Of a stretch of DNA of 61,199 nucleotides, positions 1 to 8,548 are shown piece by piece (position 1 is the stretch's first letter; the number at the start of each line of letters is the position of its first letter). The translations under genes and the position numbers were made by a program. Under the pieces are notes generated by a model. That model did not search any database. It had not been told where the DNA came from and saw only the letters and a list, made by a program, of their open reading frames with translations. Origin of the DNA: Bacteroidota bacterium (GTDB lineage: Bacteria; Bacteroidota; Bacteroidia; Chitinophagales; Chitinophagaceae); contig CANGIZ010000004.1 of the NCBI GenBank assembly GCA_947454025.1, positions 1 to 61,199 of the forward strand, written 5' to 3'.

Positions 1-108
1 AACCAAACGTATTTCAGGTACTCTAATACGATCATTAATACGATGCTCTGGTTCTTGTTGTCTTTGAAACCTTGGGTTAAATCTGGGTCCTCTGTTCGGT
101 AATGCCAT
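1..108 (-). CDS. infC: Translation initiation factor IF-3, N-terminal fragment
   Basis: Partial gene that runs off the left edge; only the first 36 codons are present. The minus-strand translation begins MALPNRGPRF and reads into INDRIRVPEIRLV, the conserved start of the IF-3 N-terminal domain. IF-3 binds the 30S subunit, prevents early joining of 50S and checks the initiator tRNA. The ATG at 108 is the only possible start, because an in-frame stop lies three codons upstream. It sits 43 bp downstream of thrS on the same strand, the widespread thrS-infC order (usually followed by rpmI-rplT), so co-transcription is likely. Identity is firm despite the truncation. Confidence 0.9.
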   Translation of the reverse strand, partial: MALPNRGPRFNPRFQRQQEPEHRINDRIRVPEIRLV

Positions 109-151
109 TAATTGTTAAAACGTTGTTTAAGTTTTGTAAAGATAGTCATTG

Positions 152-2092
152 TTAAGCTTCCGGCGCCATTCTTTCCGCAATTTCTTCCACCACTTTGGCA
201 AGGAATGTAGCTTTGTCCAACATTCCTAGGTCTCCTTTACCCTGACGACGTACCGAAAGTTTGCTTTCAGCTACTTCTTTTTCTCCTATCACCAACATAT
301 AAGGCACTTTCATCATTTCGGTATCACGGATCTTTTTACCAATTTTTTCATTGCGATCGTCAATTTCTACACGCACACCTGCTTTTTTAAATTCAGCAAA
401 TACTTCCTGCGCATAAGGCATAAACTTATCGCTGATTGGTAAAATTTTAACTTGTAATGGCGCTAACCATACTGGGAACTTACCTGCATAATGCTCCAAT
501 AAGAATCCAATAAAACGCTCGTGGGTACCCAATGGTGCACGGTGTATAATTAATGGAGACTCAGGCTCGTTGTCCTTATTCGTGAAATTTAAGTTAAAGC
601 GTTTGCCTTGTGCAAAATCCACTTGGTTGGTTGCCAAAGTAAATTCACGACCAATAACACTCCAAATTTGAACGTCGATTTTAGGTCCGTAGAATGCACC
701 TTCATCTTGTACTTCCACAAAAGGAGTTCCTGTTTCAATTAATACTTCACGCACCATGGCTTCGGTTTCTAACCAAAGTTCAGGTTCATTAATATATTTC
801 TGACCCAATTTAGCAGGATCATGTAAACTTAATCGCATTACATATTTGTCAATTCCAAAAATTTTGAAATACTTCAAATACATATCATTCACCGCACGAA
901 ATTCTTGTGCAAATTGTTCCTTAGTACAATAAATATGCGCATCATTCATATGCAAACAACGAACACGCATTAAGCCAAACAATTCACCAGATTGCTCATA
1001 ACGGTAACAAGTACCATACTCTGCAAGCCTTAGTGGCATGTCCTTGTAGCTTTTTGGTTCTGCATCAAATATTTTATGGTGATGCGGACAGTTCATTGCT
1101 TTTAAATAATATTTAGTGCCATCCAATTCCATTGGAGGGAACATACTATCCTGATAATAAGGCAAGTGACCACTCGTAATATACATGCTCTCTTTGGCAA
1201 TATGTGGCGTAACCACACGCTTGTATCCAGCAGCTTCTTCGGTCTCTTTTGCAAGGCGCTCTAACTCTTCAATAATAATAGTACCATTCGGCATCCATAA
1301 AGGAAGACCTGGTCCCACATCATCATCCATTGTATAAATTCCTAATTCTTTTCCTAATTTACGGTGGTCTCTTTTCTTCGCTTCCTCCAACATTAACAAG
1401 TACTCGTCTAATTCCTTTTGGTTCGGGAAAGTAACGCCATATACACGCGTTAACATTTTATTTTTCTCGTCTCCTTTCCAAAACGCACCAGCGATATTGG
1501 TAATCTTAATGGCTTTAATAGCCGCAGTATTAGGGATATGTGGTCCACGACATAAGTCCGTGAATTGACCCTGCGTGTAAAAAGTAATCGTGCCGTCTTC
1601 TAATCCAGACAATAAATCTAATTTGTATTCATCTCCTTTTTCCGTGAAATAAGCAACTGCTTCGGCCTTTGACATTTCCTTGCGGATATATGCATTGGCT
1701 TGTTTAGCTAGCTCATTCATCTTTTTCTCTAAAATCACAACATCCTCTTCCTTCAGCGTTTTACCACCTAAATCAATATCATAGTAAAAGCCTTTTTCCA
1801 AAGCAGGTCCTACCCAAAATTTAGCGCCAGGAAACTGCATTTCAACCGCTTCCGCTAATAAGTGTGCAGAAGAATGCCAAAAAGTAGATTTACCATCGTT
1901 GTCGTCCCAGGTTAATAATTTTAAAGCAGCGTCACTATTAATAGGACGCGTGGCATCCCATACTTCCCCGTTTACGGAAGCTGCTAACACTTTTTTAGCC
2001 AAACCCTCACTGATGGATTTAGCAATACCTAAAGCAGTAATCCCTTTTTCATAGGAACGAACTGCGCCGTCTGGAAATTGAATTTGAACCAT
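152..2092 (-). CDS. thrS: Threonyl-tRNA synthetase
   Basis: Cytoplasmic class II aminoacyl-tRNA synthetase charging tRNA-Thr. The 646 residues are full family length. An N-terminal TGS domain covers about residues 1-60. The editing domain carries the HxxxH motif (H73, H77) and the DLCRGPH block that clears mischarged Ser-tRNA. The catalytic core has the zinc cysteine in MNCPHHH and the later histidines in CLHMNDAH and LGTHERF. A C-terminal anticodon-binding domain follows (from about residue 545). The ATG at 2092 is preceded by a TATCTTTG -7 box. The leader is only about 20 nt, so there is no room for a T-box or a thrS-type operator hairpin. infC follows on the same strand. Confidence 0.98.
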   Translation of the reverse strand: MVQIQFPDGAVRSYEKGITALGIAKSISEGLAKKVLAASVNGEVWDATRPINSDAALKLLTWDDNDGKSTFWHSSAHLLAEAVEMQFPGAKFWVGPALEKGFYYDIDLGGKTLKEEDVVILEKKMNELAKQANAYIRKEMSKAEAVAYFTEKGDEYKLDLLSGLEDGTITFYTQGQFTDLCRGPHIPNTAAIKAIKITNIAGAFWKGDEKNKMLTRVYGVTFPNQKELDEYLLMLEEAKKRDHRKLGKELGIYTMDDDVGPGLPLWMPNGTIIIEELERLAKETEEAAGYKRVVTPHIAKESMYITSGHLPYYQDSMFPPMELDGTKYYLKAMNCPHHHKIFDAEPKSYKDMPLRLAEYGTCYRYEQSGELFGLMRVRCLHMNDAHIYCTKEQFAQEFRAVNDMYLKYFKIFGIDKYVMRLSLHDPAKLGQKYINEPELWLETEAMVREVLIETGTPFVEVQDEGAFYGPKIDVQIWSVIGREFTLATNQVDFAQGKRFNLNFTNKDNEPESPLIIHRAPLGTHERFIGFLLEHYAGKFPVWLAPLQVKILPISDKFMPYAQEVFAEFKKAGVRVEIDDRNEKIGKKIRDTEMMKVPYMLVIGEKEVAESKLSVRRQGKGDLGMLDKATFLAKVVEEIAERMAPEA

Positions 2093-2115
2093 ATTTGTAT
2101 CTAAATATAAGACCG

Positions 2116-2123
2116 CAAAGATA
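2116..2123 (-). promoter_or_regulatory. -7 promoter element of thrS
   Basis: The minus strand reads TATCTTTG, matching the Bacteroidota -7 consensus TAnnTTTG, 23 bp before the thrS ATG. I see no clear -33 TTTG at the usual distance, so the call rests on the -7 box and its position. Confidence 0.45.
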
Positions 2124-2173
2124 ACAAAAAATAGTGGTTGATGAATTCTTAGATTTATAGTGCAATTTATACA

Positions 2174-2181
2174 TAGATTTG
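2174..2181 (+). promoter_or_regulatory. -7 promoter element close to the start codon of the 2186 gene
   Basis: TAGATTTG matches TAnnTTTG and ends only 4 bp before the ATG at 2186. Transcription would begin at or just after the A of that ATG, so either the mRNA is leaderless or translation starts at the second Met codon (2204). No clear -33 element is seen. Confidence 0.4.
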
Positions 2182-2185
2182 CCTT

Positions 2186-3262
2186 ATGCGTGGGTTATTC
2201 ATAATGCTTTTATTCATAGGATGCAGCAGTACCCTATTTGCCCAAAATTTAAGCGGGAAATGGGTGGGATATTTCACGCCCAATACCGACTTAGCTGGCC
2301 GAACCTACTCATATGAGATTACGATTCAGGAAAATCGAAACCATGAACTGAATGCGTTTACCATTACTAAGTTCTCCAATAACTCCGTTGCAAAAGCTGC
2401 TGCTAGTGTACAATTTTCAAGCCATAGTCAATTGGTAAGTATACAGGAAAGTAAATTTGAACAGCTTCAATTAAATAGAAATATGGAAGCCTGTTTAATG
2501 AGCAATTTTTTATCCTATCAAAATATTCGTGGACATGAAATTTTACAAGGCACTTATATTTCAAGCAATGTAAATGGTGGCAAAGATTGTGGAGGTGGAA
2601 CCGTATTTTTAGAAAAAGAAGTAGCCATTGTAAAGTCCACAAAAATAAAAACTACGTCTCCAAAAATTGGAAATGAAATTGCTGTCACACGCGTAACAAA
2701 AGGAAACACAGCAGTGGCAGTAATACCCAATAGCAAGCCAACTGAAATTAAATTATTACCCAAAAAAGAACAACCAACTACTGTAGTCATCGCAAATACA
2801 AAGCAAGCTGAGAATGTACTTCCCGAGGATGCTGCAACAGAAAATACTGAAGTTGAAGTTGCCAAAAATCAAAACGACTTTCAAGTGATTCCTTGGGTAC
2901 TAGTGGGAAGAGAAAACAAGTTGGTAAAAAAAATAATAACACATAACAAAAGCATTAGTATTGATTTATATGACAATGGCACGATTGACAATGACACTAT
3001 TATCGTATATGACAATAAGCAACTGATTGTAAATAAGAAAAGATTAAGCTATAAGGCCATTCACTTTGATGTAAATTTTAGCAATACCAATAACGAACAT
3101 GAAATTATCATTGTAGCACACAATATGGGAACAGTGCCACCTAACACAGCTTTACTTGTATATAAAGATGCAGATACTAGACAGGAATTATTTATTACAT
3201 CCACCAATAAAATGAATGCAAAATTGGTTATTGAGTATGTGCCTCCTGCAAAACTTGAGTAG
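2186..3262 (+). CDS. Exported protein of unknown function
   Basis: I do not recognise the family. The 358-residue product starts with a signal peptide (MRGLFIMLLFIGCSS, probable cleavage after FAQ near residue 20). A cysteine-containing N-terminal region follows (to about residue 145) with a GKWVGYF opening reminiscent of small beta-barrel proteins. Next is a Thr/Pro/Lys-rich linker (about 150-230). The C-terminal domain (about 235-355), beginning near VLVGRENKLVKK, is rich in beta strands and Asp/Asn. It is probably periplasmic or surface-bound. Its 3' end overlaps the convergent lipoprotein gene by 35 bp. A second Met at residue 7 is an alternative start. Confidence 0.7.
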   Translation: MRGLFIMLLFIGCSSTLFAQNLSGKWVGYFTPNTDLAGRTYSYEITIQENRNHELNAFTITKFSNNSVAKAAASVQFSSHSQLVSIQESKFEQLQLNRNMEACLMSNFLSYQNIRGHEILQGTYISSNVNGGKDCGGGTVFLEKEVAIVKSTKIKTTSPKIGNEIAVTRVTKGNTAVAVIPNSKPTEIKLLPKKEQPTTVVIANTKQAENVLPEDAATENTEVEVAKNQNDFQVIPWVLVGRENKLVKKIITHNKSISIDLYDNGTIDNDTIIVYDNKQLIVNKKRLSYKAIHFDVNFSNTNNEHEIIIVAHNMGTVPPNTALLVYKDADTRQELFITSTNKMNAKLVIEYVPPAKLE

Positions 3263-3800
3263 CCATAATGAGCTTACGATTATCACTATGAAAAGGATCT
3301 CGTGTAGATTTTTGCAAACCAAACCATCCAAGTCCGTCTTCCATTGCGCCATCCTTTACATTGAATATATAAATGGTATGTGATTGGTAGCCTATTTGTG
3401 CTAATAAATTCAAAATTTGAATACCCGTCATATGCACCGAAATATTTATTTCCTTGGGATCTGATGCAAAAGTAAGCCCTAGTAATTCGGCATAAATATT
3501 GGTGAGTCCATCCCTCCATATTTTTTGAGTAACGCTATCCTTCCCTAGTTTAAGAGACGATAAGGAATCGCAAATTTGCAAAAGTTGTTTGCTTGCTCCT
3601 TGTAGGTAAACGGTATCCCTATTAGCAAGTCCCTTAATAATTTCCTGGTATTGGTAAATAACAGGTTGGCAATTACGGTCCAATATGGCATCGTGATGGG
3701 TTGTAGAAAAGTTCCAACTACTTGAATCAGTTGACTTGTAGGTATTTGAAGAACAAGCCATTAAGCCAATGGAAAGTATAATTGATAAATATTTAATCAT
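3228..3800 (-). CDS. Putative lipoprotein of unknown function
   Basis: No family recognised. I place the start at the ATG at 3800 rather than at the upstream in-frame ATG (3842), because it directly gives a lipoprotein signal peptide: MIKYLSIILSIGLMAC, with Cys as the lipobox residue. The mature protein (about 175 residues) looks mostly helical, with regularly spaced Leu/Ile and no enzymatic motif that I can see. It is probably anchored to the outer or inner membrane. Its last 35 bp overlap the end of the convergent upstream gene, which is unusually long for a tail-to-tail overlap. The short gap to the divergent ABC-F gene must hold both promoters. Confidence 0.65.
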   Translation of the reverse strand: MIKYLSIILSIGLMACSSNTYKSTDSSSWNFSTTHHDAILDRNCQPVIYQYQEIIKGLANRDTVYLQGASKQLLQICDSLSSLKLGKDSVTQKIWRDGLTNIYAELLGLTFASDPKEINISVHMTGIQILNLLAQIGYQSHTIYIFNVKDGAMEDGLGWFGLQKSTRDPFHSDNRKLIMATQVLQEAHTQ

Positions 3801-3846
3801 CCCAGGATTTTTATCAAATTTATGCATAATTAGCCCGATCATAGGC

Positions 3847-3854
3847 TAACTTTG
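3847..3854 (+). promoter_or_regulatory. -7 promoter element of the ABC-F gene
   Basis: TAACTTTG matches TAnnTTTG and lies 19 bp before the ATG at 3874. No convincing -33 box is visible. Confidence 0.45.
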
Positions 3855-3873
3855 CGCTCTGAATTGAAAAAAT

Positions 3874-5835
3874 ATGCTGATAGGTTTACAAAACGTGACA
3901 TTTGAGTTTGGTGCTAGAGTAATTGTGAGTGATGCTACTTGGCACATTCAGCCAGGCGAACGCATTGGCTTAATTGGATACAATGGTACCGGAAAGTCCA
4001 CTTTATTAAAAGTATTGGTGGGCCAATATACCCCAAGTAAGGGCACAGTGGAAAAAGGACGTGATACCACAATTGGTTATTTGCACCAGGACTTATTAAG
4101 TTTTGATACAAGTGAAACTATCACGGAAGTTGCCTTGGGCGCATTTGAAAGAGTGCGTGAATTAGAAAAAGAAATTGAGCAATTAGGAATAGAATTAGAA
4201 GCGAATCCTGAGGACAATGACATTTTAATTAAATATACCGACGCTTTACATGAAATAGATGTGTTGGATGGATACAATGTGCAACACAAAGCCGAAGAAG
4301 TATTACACGGTTTAGGTTTTACTACGGCCGATTTAGCCCGTCCTTATAAAGAATTTAGTGGAGGTTGGAGAATGCGTGTACTATTGGCTAAAATGATTTT
4401 GCAAGCACCTGATGTATTGTTACTGGATGAGCCTACCAACCACTTGGACTTACCAAGTATTGAATGGTTGGAGAAATACTTATTACATTATAAAGGAAGT
4501 GTGGTCATTGTAAGTCACGATAAATTCTTTTTGAATAAAATGGTGAATAAGATTGTAGAAGTGTATCAACAGCAACTCAATTTTTACACTGGCGACTACG
4601 AATATTATGAAGTAGAAAAAGTGCAACGTGTAGAAATTCAACAAAGAGCATTCGAGAATCAACAAGATTATATTCGTCAACAAGAAAAATTTATTGAACG
4701 ATTTAAAGCCAAGGCATCTAAAGCTGCAGCAGCACAAAGTATTCAAAAAAGATTGGACAAATTAGATGTGATTGAAGACGTACAAATTGAACGACCTAAT
4801 ATCAGAATCAACTTTGCGGTAGATAAAACACCAGGAAAGGTTTTAGTGGACTTAAAAGGCGTTAGCAAATCCTACCCTAAGCAAGTAATATTAGACAATG
4901 CCTTTGCTGAAATTGAACGTGGTGATAAAATTGCATTGATTGGTGCAAACGGTAAAGGAAAGTCAACCCTATTAAGAATTGTAGCGGGTATGGAAGACTA
5001 CGAAGGTGAAAGAGTTTGGGGACATAATGTAGACGAAAGTTTTTATGCACAGCACCAGTTGGAATCATTGAATTTAAACAATACTATATTACAAGAAGTA
5101 CAAGAATGCGGTACTAAAAAAACCGACTTGGAATTACGTGCGCTCTTGGGATGTTTTTTATTTGGAGGTGATGAAGTGGACAAAAGAATTAAGGTATTAA
5201 GTGGAGGTGAAAAAGCAAGGGTCGCATTAACTAAAACCATTATTAGCAAGGCCAACTTCCTAATGCTGGATGAGCCTACGAACCACTTAGACATGGTAAC
5301 TGTTGAATTGTTAGCAGATGCTTTAACTAAATACGATGGAAGTATTATACTAGTAAGTCACGACCGTTATTTTATTTCAAAAACAGCAAATAAGATTTGG
5401 GAAATTGAAGACGAAAAAATTATCGAATTCAAAGGCACCTACCATGAATGGATTGAGTGGAAGGAACGCATGGCAAAACAAAAAGCAGCCAATCCCGAAG
5501 CTTCTAAAAAAGCACCTGTTGCAGAAAAAGCAAAACCTGCACCCGTTGCAGCACCTGAAGTAAAAGCAACCCCAAATGGCCCGATAGACAAGGAATTGCA
5601 AAAGCAAATACAAAAATTACAAAAGGCCTTAGCACAAATCGAACACAATATTGAAACTTTGAATACAGAAAAAGTAGCCATTGAATTACAAATGGCTGAT
5701 CCTGCAATTTATTCGGATGTGGCAAAGTTTCAAACAATCGAAAAAAGCTACCACGATAAAAACGCATTAATTCGTTCTATGAATAAGGAATATGAAATTG
5801 CGTTCAATGATTTGGTTTTATTAGAAAGCAAATAG
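3874..5835 (+). CDS. ABC-F family ATPase (Uup/EttA-like)
   Basis: Soluble protein with two ATP-binding cassettes and no membrane segment, the ABC-F layout of ribosome-associated translation factors. Cassette 1 has Walker A GYNGTGKST, signature FSGGWRMR and Walker B LLLDEPTNHLD. Cassette 2 has GANGKGKST, LSGGEKAR and LMLDEPTNHLD. The charged helical linker between them (about residues 235-310) corresponds to the P-site tRNA interaction motif. An Ala/Pro/Lys-rich stretch (about 545-575) leads to a C-terminal coiled coil, as in Uup. The 653 residues are normal for this subgroup. It could be a housekeeping factor or a ribosome-protection protein; sequence alone does not separate these, so no symbol is given. 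Confidence 0.92.
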   Translation: MLIGLQNVTFEFGARVIVSDATWHIQPGERIGLIGYNGTGKSTLLKVLVGQYTPSKGTVEKGRDTTIGYLHQDLLSFDTSETITEVALGAFERVRELEKEIEQLGIELEANPEDNDILIKYTDALHEIDVLDGYNVQHKAEEVLHGLGFTTADLARPYKEFSGGWRMRVLLAKMILQAPDVLLLDEPTNHLDLPSIEWLEKYLLHYKGSVVIVSHDKFFLNKMVNKIVEVYQQQLNFYTGDYEYYEVEKVQRVEIQQRAFENQQDYIRQQEKFIERFKAKASKAAAAQSIQKRLDKLDVIEDVQIERPNIRINFAVDKTPGKVLVDLKGVSKSYPKQVILDNAFAEIERGDKIALIGANGKGKSTLLRIVAGMEDYEGERVWGHNVDESFYAQHQLESLNLNNTILQEVQECGTKKTDLELRALLGCFLFGGDEVDKRIKVLSGGEKARVALTKTIISKANFLMLDEPTNHLDMVTVELLADALTKYDGSIILVSHDRYFISKTANKIWEIEDEKIIEFKGTYHEWIEWKERMAKQKAANPEASKKAPVAEKAKPAPVAAPEVKATPNGPIDKELQKQIQKLQKALAQIEHNIETLNTEKVAIELQMADPAIYSDVAKFQTIEKSYHDKNALIRSMNKEYEIAFNDLVLLESK

Positions 5836-5850
5836 ACTAATAGTTTAATA

Positions 5851-5887
5851 AAAAAAGGGGTCATCTGCGAAGATGAACCCCTTTTTT
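5851..5887. terminator. Bidirectional intrinsic terminator
   Basis: A long stem pairs AAAAAAGGGGTTCATCT-type arms around a TGCGA-containing loop (one unpaired base), with A-runs and T-runs on both sides. It lies between the ends of the ABC-F gene (+) and the S9 peptidase gene (-) and can serve both. Confidence 0.9.
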
Positions 5888-5905
5888 GGTTTCAGTGAAA
5901 TAAAT

Positions 5906-8320
5906 CTATTTAAGATACTTATCTAACCATCTACCTTGCTCGTAAAGCAGGTGTAATAAATTTTCTTTTCCTTTGTAACCATGTGCTTCATAAGGCAGGT
6001 ATACAAAACGAACTGTACCTCCATGCCCTTTAATAGCAGCATATAAACGCTCACTATTAATTGGGAAGGTACCAGTATTGTCATCGGCCTCACCATGTGT
6101 CATTAATAAAGGTGCTTTAATTTTGTCGGCAAAAGCAAAAGGGCTCATCGCTAAATACAATTGTGGTGCTTGCCAAAAAGTACGTTCTTCATTTTGAAAA
6201 CCAAATGGCGTTAACGTTCTGTTATAGGCTCCGCTACGTGCAATTCCTGTTTTAAATAAATTCGTGTGTGCTAATAAATTAGCCGTCATAAATGCACCAT
6301 AACTATGCCCTCCTACTGCCATTCTGTTACGATCCCCCACGCCCATTTCAACTAATTTATCAATGGCAGCATTCGCGTTTAAAGTAAGTTGATTTACAAA
6401 ATCATCATTTGGTTTACTTTCAGGAGAAGTAGCCACGATAGGCATTTCGGCGTTATCTAAAATGGCATAGCCTTGTGTAACATAAAACACAGGAGATCCC
6501 CAAGAAAGGGTTGTGAACTTATGTTGATTGCCTCTAATTTGACTTGCATCCGCTGCATTGGTAAACTCTCTTGGATACGCCCAAATTAAAGTTGGCAAAG
6601 GGCCATCTTTTACTTTATCGTATCCTTTTGGCAAATACAAGTCACCTGTTAAATCAATACCGTCTTTACGTTTGTACTTAATTTTTTCTTTTGTTACCCC
6701 TTCCATGCCTAAGTATGGATTGGTGAAATGTGTTAACTGCGTACTATGTACTAAAGTGTTTCCTACTTTAATAAAATAGTTAGGCACTTCTTTTTCAGTC
6801 TCACGACGTGTAAGCACTTTTAGATTATTAATATCCAAAACATCTGCAACATATTCGAAACAATCATCTGCACAACGCCAGATTATTTCTTTCGTTTTTG
6901 TTTGAATATTAAACTTCGCCAAATAAGGTAAATCGCCTTTTGCAGAGGCACCAGTGGTGTTGTTAAATAAAATGCTTTGTCCGTCTTTTAAAATGGCAAT
7001 CACTTCTTCACCATATTTGTTTTTTTCAGTAACAGGTGTTCCAGGATTATTGTACAAATCGGTACTATTGCCTTCATATAAAGTAGCCATTGTATTAGCA
7101 GTAGGATTGAATACACTTACTTTATATTGTTGCTTAGCGCGCAATTGCTCGGACACCATTGCAAACTGGTCATTTCCCCAATTGGTGCGACTGTATCTGG
7201 TTTCCGTTTTAAATAACTCTTTTGCAGTTCCTTTAAATGGTGCTTCTAAAGCAAATACGGCATCATGAAACGGCACTTTCTTTTTAATCAATCCACTGTC
7301 CAACGGCAATGCATAGGTAATGGTAGCAGGCGCATCGTTTCTCCAATCAAAAGCACGCGCTACATTCTGCACATTGTCATAACCCGAAGGCGTACTTTCT
7401 GCCGAAGGCAATACGGCCAATGTGTTTACAATATTTCCTTTGGTATCCGTAATTGCAACAGTAGCTGCAAAACCATAAGCAGGCACTAGATATGAAAAAG
7501 GTTTATTTAAAGTACGAGTTAAAAAATATTGTTTGTCTGGTGACAATGCTAAGCTTGCTAAAATAGAAGGCTTACCTATCTTGGTTTCTACCCCATTCGT
7601 ATTCTTAACTAATTGTGTAGTTGCAAAAAAGTCAAATAAATATTCATCATATGGCGACTTTATCAAATCCTGATAAGTTACACTTGGTGCTACTTTACCC
7701 AAGTTTTCCTGAATAGTTGGTCCTTTAGGTGTGATAGGTTTTTTAGCCAATTTAGTTGGATCATTCACATTTACTTTGTACAAAACGGTTTCATCATTTA
7801 GCCAAACTAAAGTGTTGCCTAAAACGATATTCGCAGCTGCAGTGTTTATTTTTTTACAAGTTAAACTTGGAATGTCTATTACGTAAACGTCTACACGATT
7901 TGCTAATACATTAAAAAATGCAATTTTATTTTCGGCATGGTTCCAGCTAGGACTCAATGCAGATAAGCTTGTTGGCAACCCTTTAATGGTTAAATTTTTA
8001 TTATTTACAATATCCTTAACCGTTAAATGATTCATATAAGTTTGTCTGGTTAAAGAAGCGTTTAATGGATTAATTCTCAAACCAGCAATTTTTAATTCAG
8101 GCTGACCCAGTTCTTCGACAGTTGGGTAAGAATTGCGTTCCATCACCAACATATATTTAGCAGTACTATTTACACTCACTGTAGGTGTTGGAGCTGCTAA
8201 TAATAAATCGGCAATCACTTTAGGTGGAACCTGATAGCCACCCAAATCTTGGGCGAACAAAGCTACTTGGCAACAACAAAACAAAAGACCAAGCCACAAT
8301 GATTTATGTAATTTTTGCAT
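5906..8320 (-). CDS. Secreted S9 family serine peptidase (glutamyl endopeptidase-like)
   Basis: Prolyl-oligopeptidase-fold peptidase, probably periplasmic. The ATG at 8320 is preferred over the upstream one (8368) because it opens a standard signal peptide (MQKLHKSLWLGLLFCCC, cleavage near LFAQ). In the resulting 804-residue protein, a beta-propeller-like region covers about residues 40-530. The alpha/beta-hydrolase domain follows, with nucleophile Ser673 in GGHSYGAF, Asp746 in HGEADDN and His780 in YEAHGY. The PREFTNAADASQIRG block resembles the S9D glutamyl endopeptidases known from plant chloroplasts and many Bacteroidota. Substrate preference is inferred only from that similarity. It shares a terminator with the convergent ABC-F gene. 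Confidence 0.88.
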   Translation of the reverse strand: MQKLHKSLWLGLLFCCCQVALFAQDLGGYQVPPKVIADLLLAAPTPTVSVNSTAKYMLVMERNSYPTVEELGQPELKIAGLRINPLNASLTRQTYMNHLTVKDIVNNKNLTIKGLPTSLSALSPSWNHAENKIAFFNVLANRVDVYVIDIPSLTCKKINTAAANIVLGNTLVWLNDETVLYKVNVNDPTKLAKKPITPKGPTIQENLGKVAPSVTYQDLIKSPYDEYLFDFFATTQLVKNTNGVETKIGKPSILASLALSPDKQYFLTRTLNKPFSYLVPAYGFAATVAITDTKGNIVNTLAVLPSAESTPSGYDNVQNVARAFDWRNDAPATITYALPLDSGLIKKKVPFHDAVFALEAPFKGTAKELFKTETRYSRTNWGNDQFAMVSEQLRAKQQYKVSVFNPTANTMATLYEGNSTDLYNNPGTPVTEKNKYGEEVIAILKDGQSILFNNTTGASAKGDLPYLAKFNIQTKTKEIIWRCADDCFEYVADVLDINNLKVLTRRETEKEVPNYFIKVGNTLVHSTQLTHFTNPYLGMEGVTKEKIKYKRKDGIDLTGDLYLPKGYDKVKDGPLPTLIWAYPREFTNAADASQIRGNQHKFTTLSWGSPVFYVTQGYAILDNAEMPIVATSPESKPNDDFVNQLTLNANAAIDKLVEMGVGDRNRMAVGGHSYGAFMTANLLAHTNLFKTGIARSGAYNRTLTPFGFQNEERTFWQAPQLYLAMSPFAFADKIKAPLLMTHGEADDNTGTFPINSERLYAAIKGHGGTVRFVYLPYEAHGYKGKENLLHLLYEQGRWLDKYLK

Positions 8321-8468
8321 ATAAAATATTTGACTCAAATTAAGGATAAAACTAGTTCGAAGATTCAATTTAGGATGAACGAAGGCAATAAAACTAACGA
8401 TTGATTGGAAATGAGCAGAAAAATACCCACATCTATGGCTATTTCGTGGATTATTGGTATCAAATGTT

Positions 8469-8476
8469 TAAATTTG
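8469..8476 (+). promoter_or_regulatory. -7 promoter element of pfkA
   Basis: TAAATTTG fits TAnnTTTG. A weak -33 candidate (TTTC, 8444-8447) lies 21 bp upstream. Initiation about 6 nt downstream would give a 5' leader of roughly 65 nt containing two inverted repeats (8501-8522 and 8523-8534). Confidence 0.5.
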
Positions 8477-8500
8477 GGGCTCCGTTTAGACGATAGTCTG

Positions 8501-8534
8501 TTGATTTACTGCTGTAAATCAATACATTAATGTA
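8501..8534 (+). promoter_or_regulatory. Two adjacent inverted repeats in the pfkA leader
   Basis: TTGATTTAC and GTAAATCAA (8501-8509 and 8514-8522) are perfect 9-bp arms around a TGCT loop. They are followed at once by the perfect 12-bp palindrome TACATTAATGTA (8523-8534), which ends 14 bp before the ATG. They could be an RNA hairpin that controls translation or a pair of operator sites. No T-run follows, so this is not a simple terminator. Confidence 0.55.
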
Positions 8535-8548
8535 CAATAGAATAAATT

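Noticed and set aside
2093..2140. T-box or autoregulatory leader of thrS
   Set aside because: The -7 box lies 23 bp before the ATG, leaving only about 20 nt of leader.
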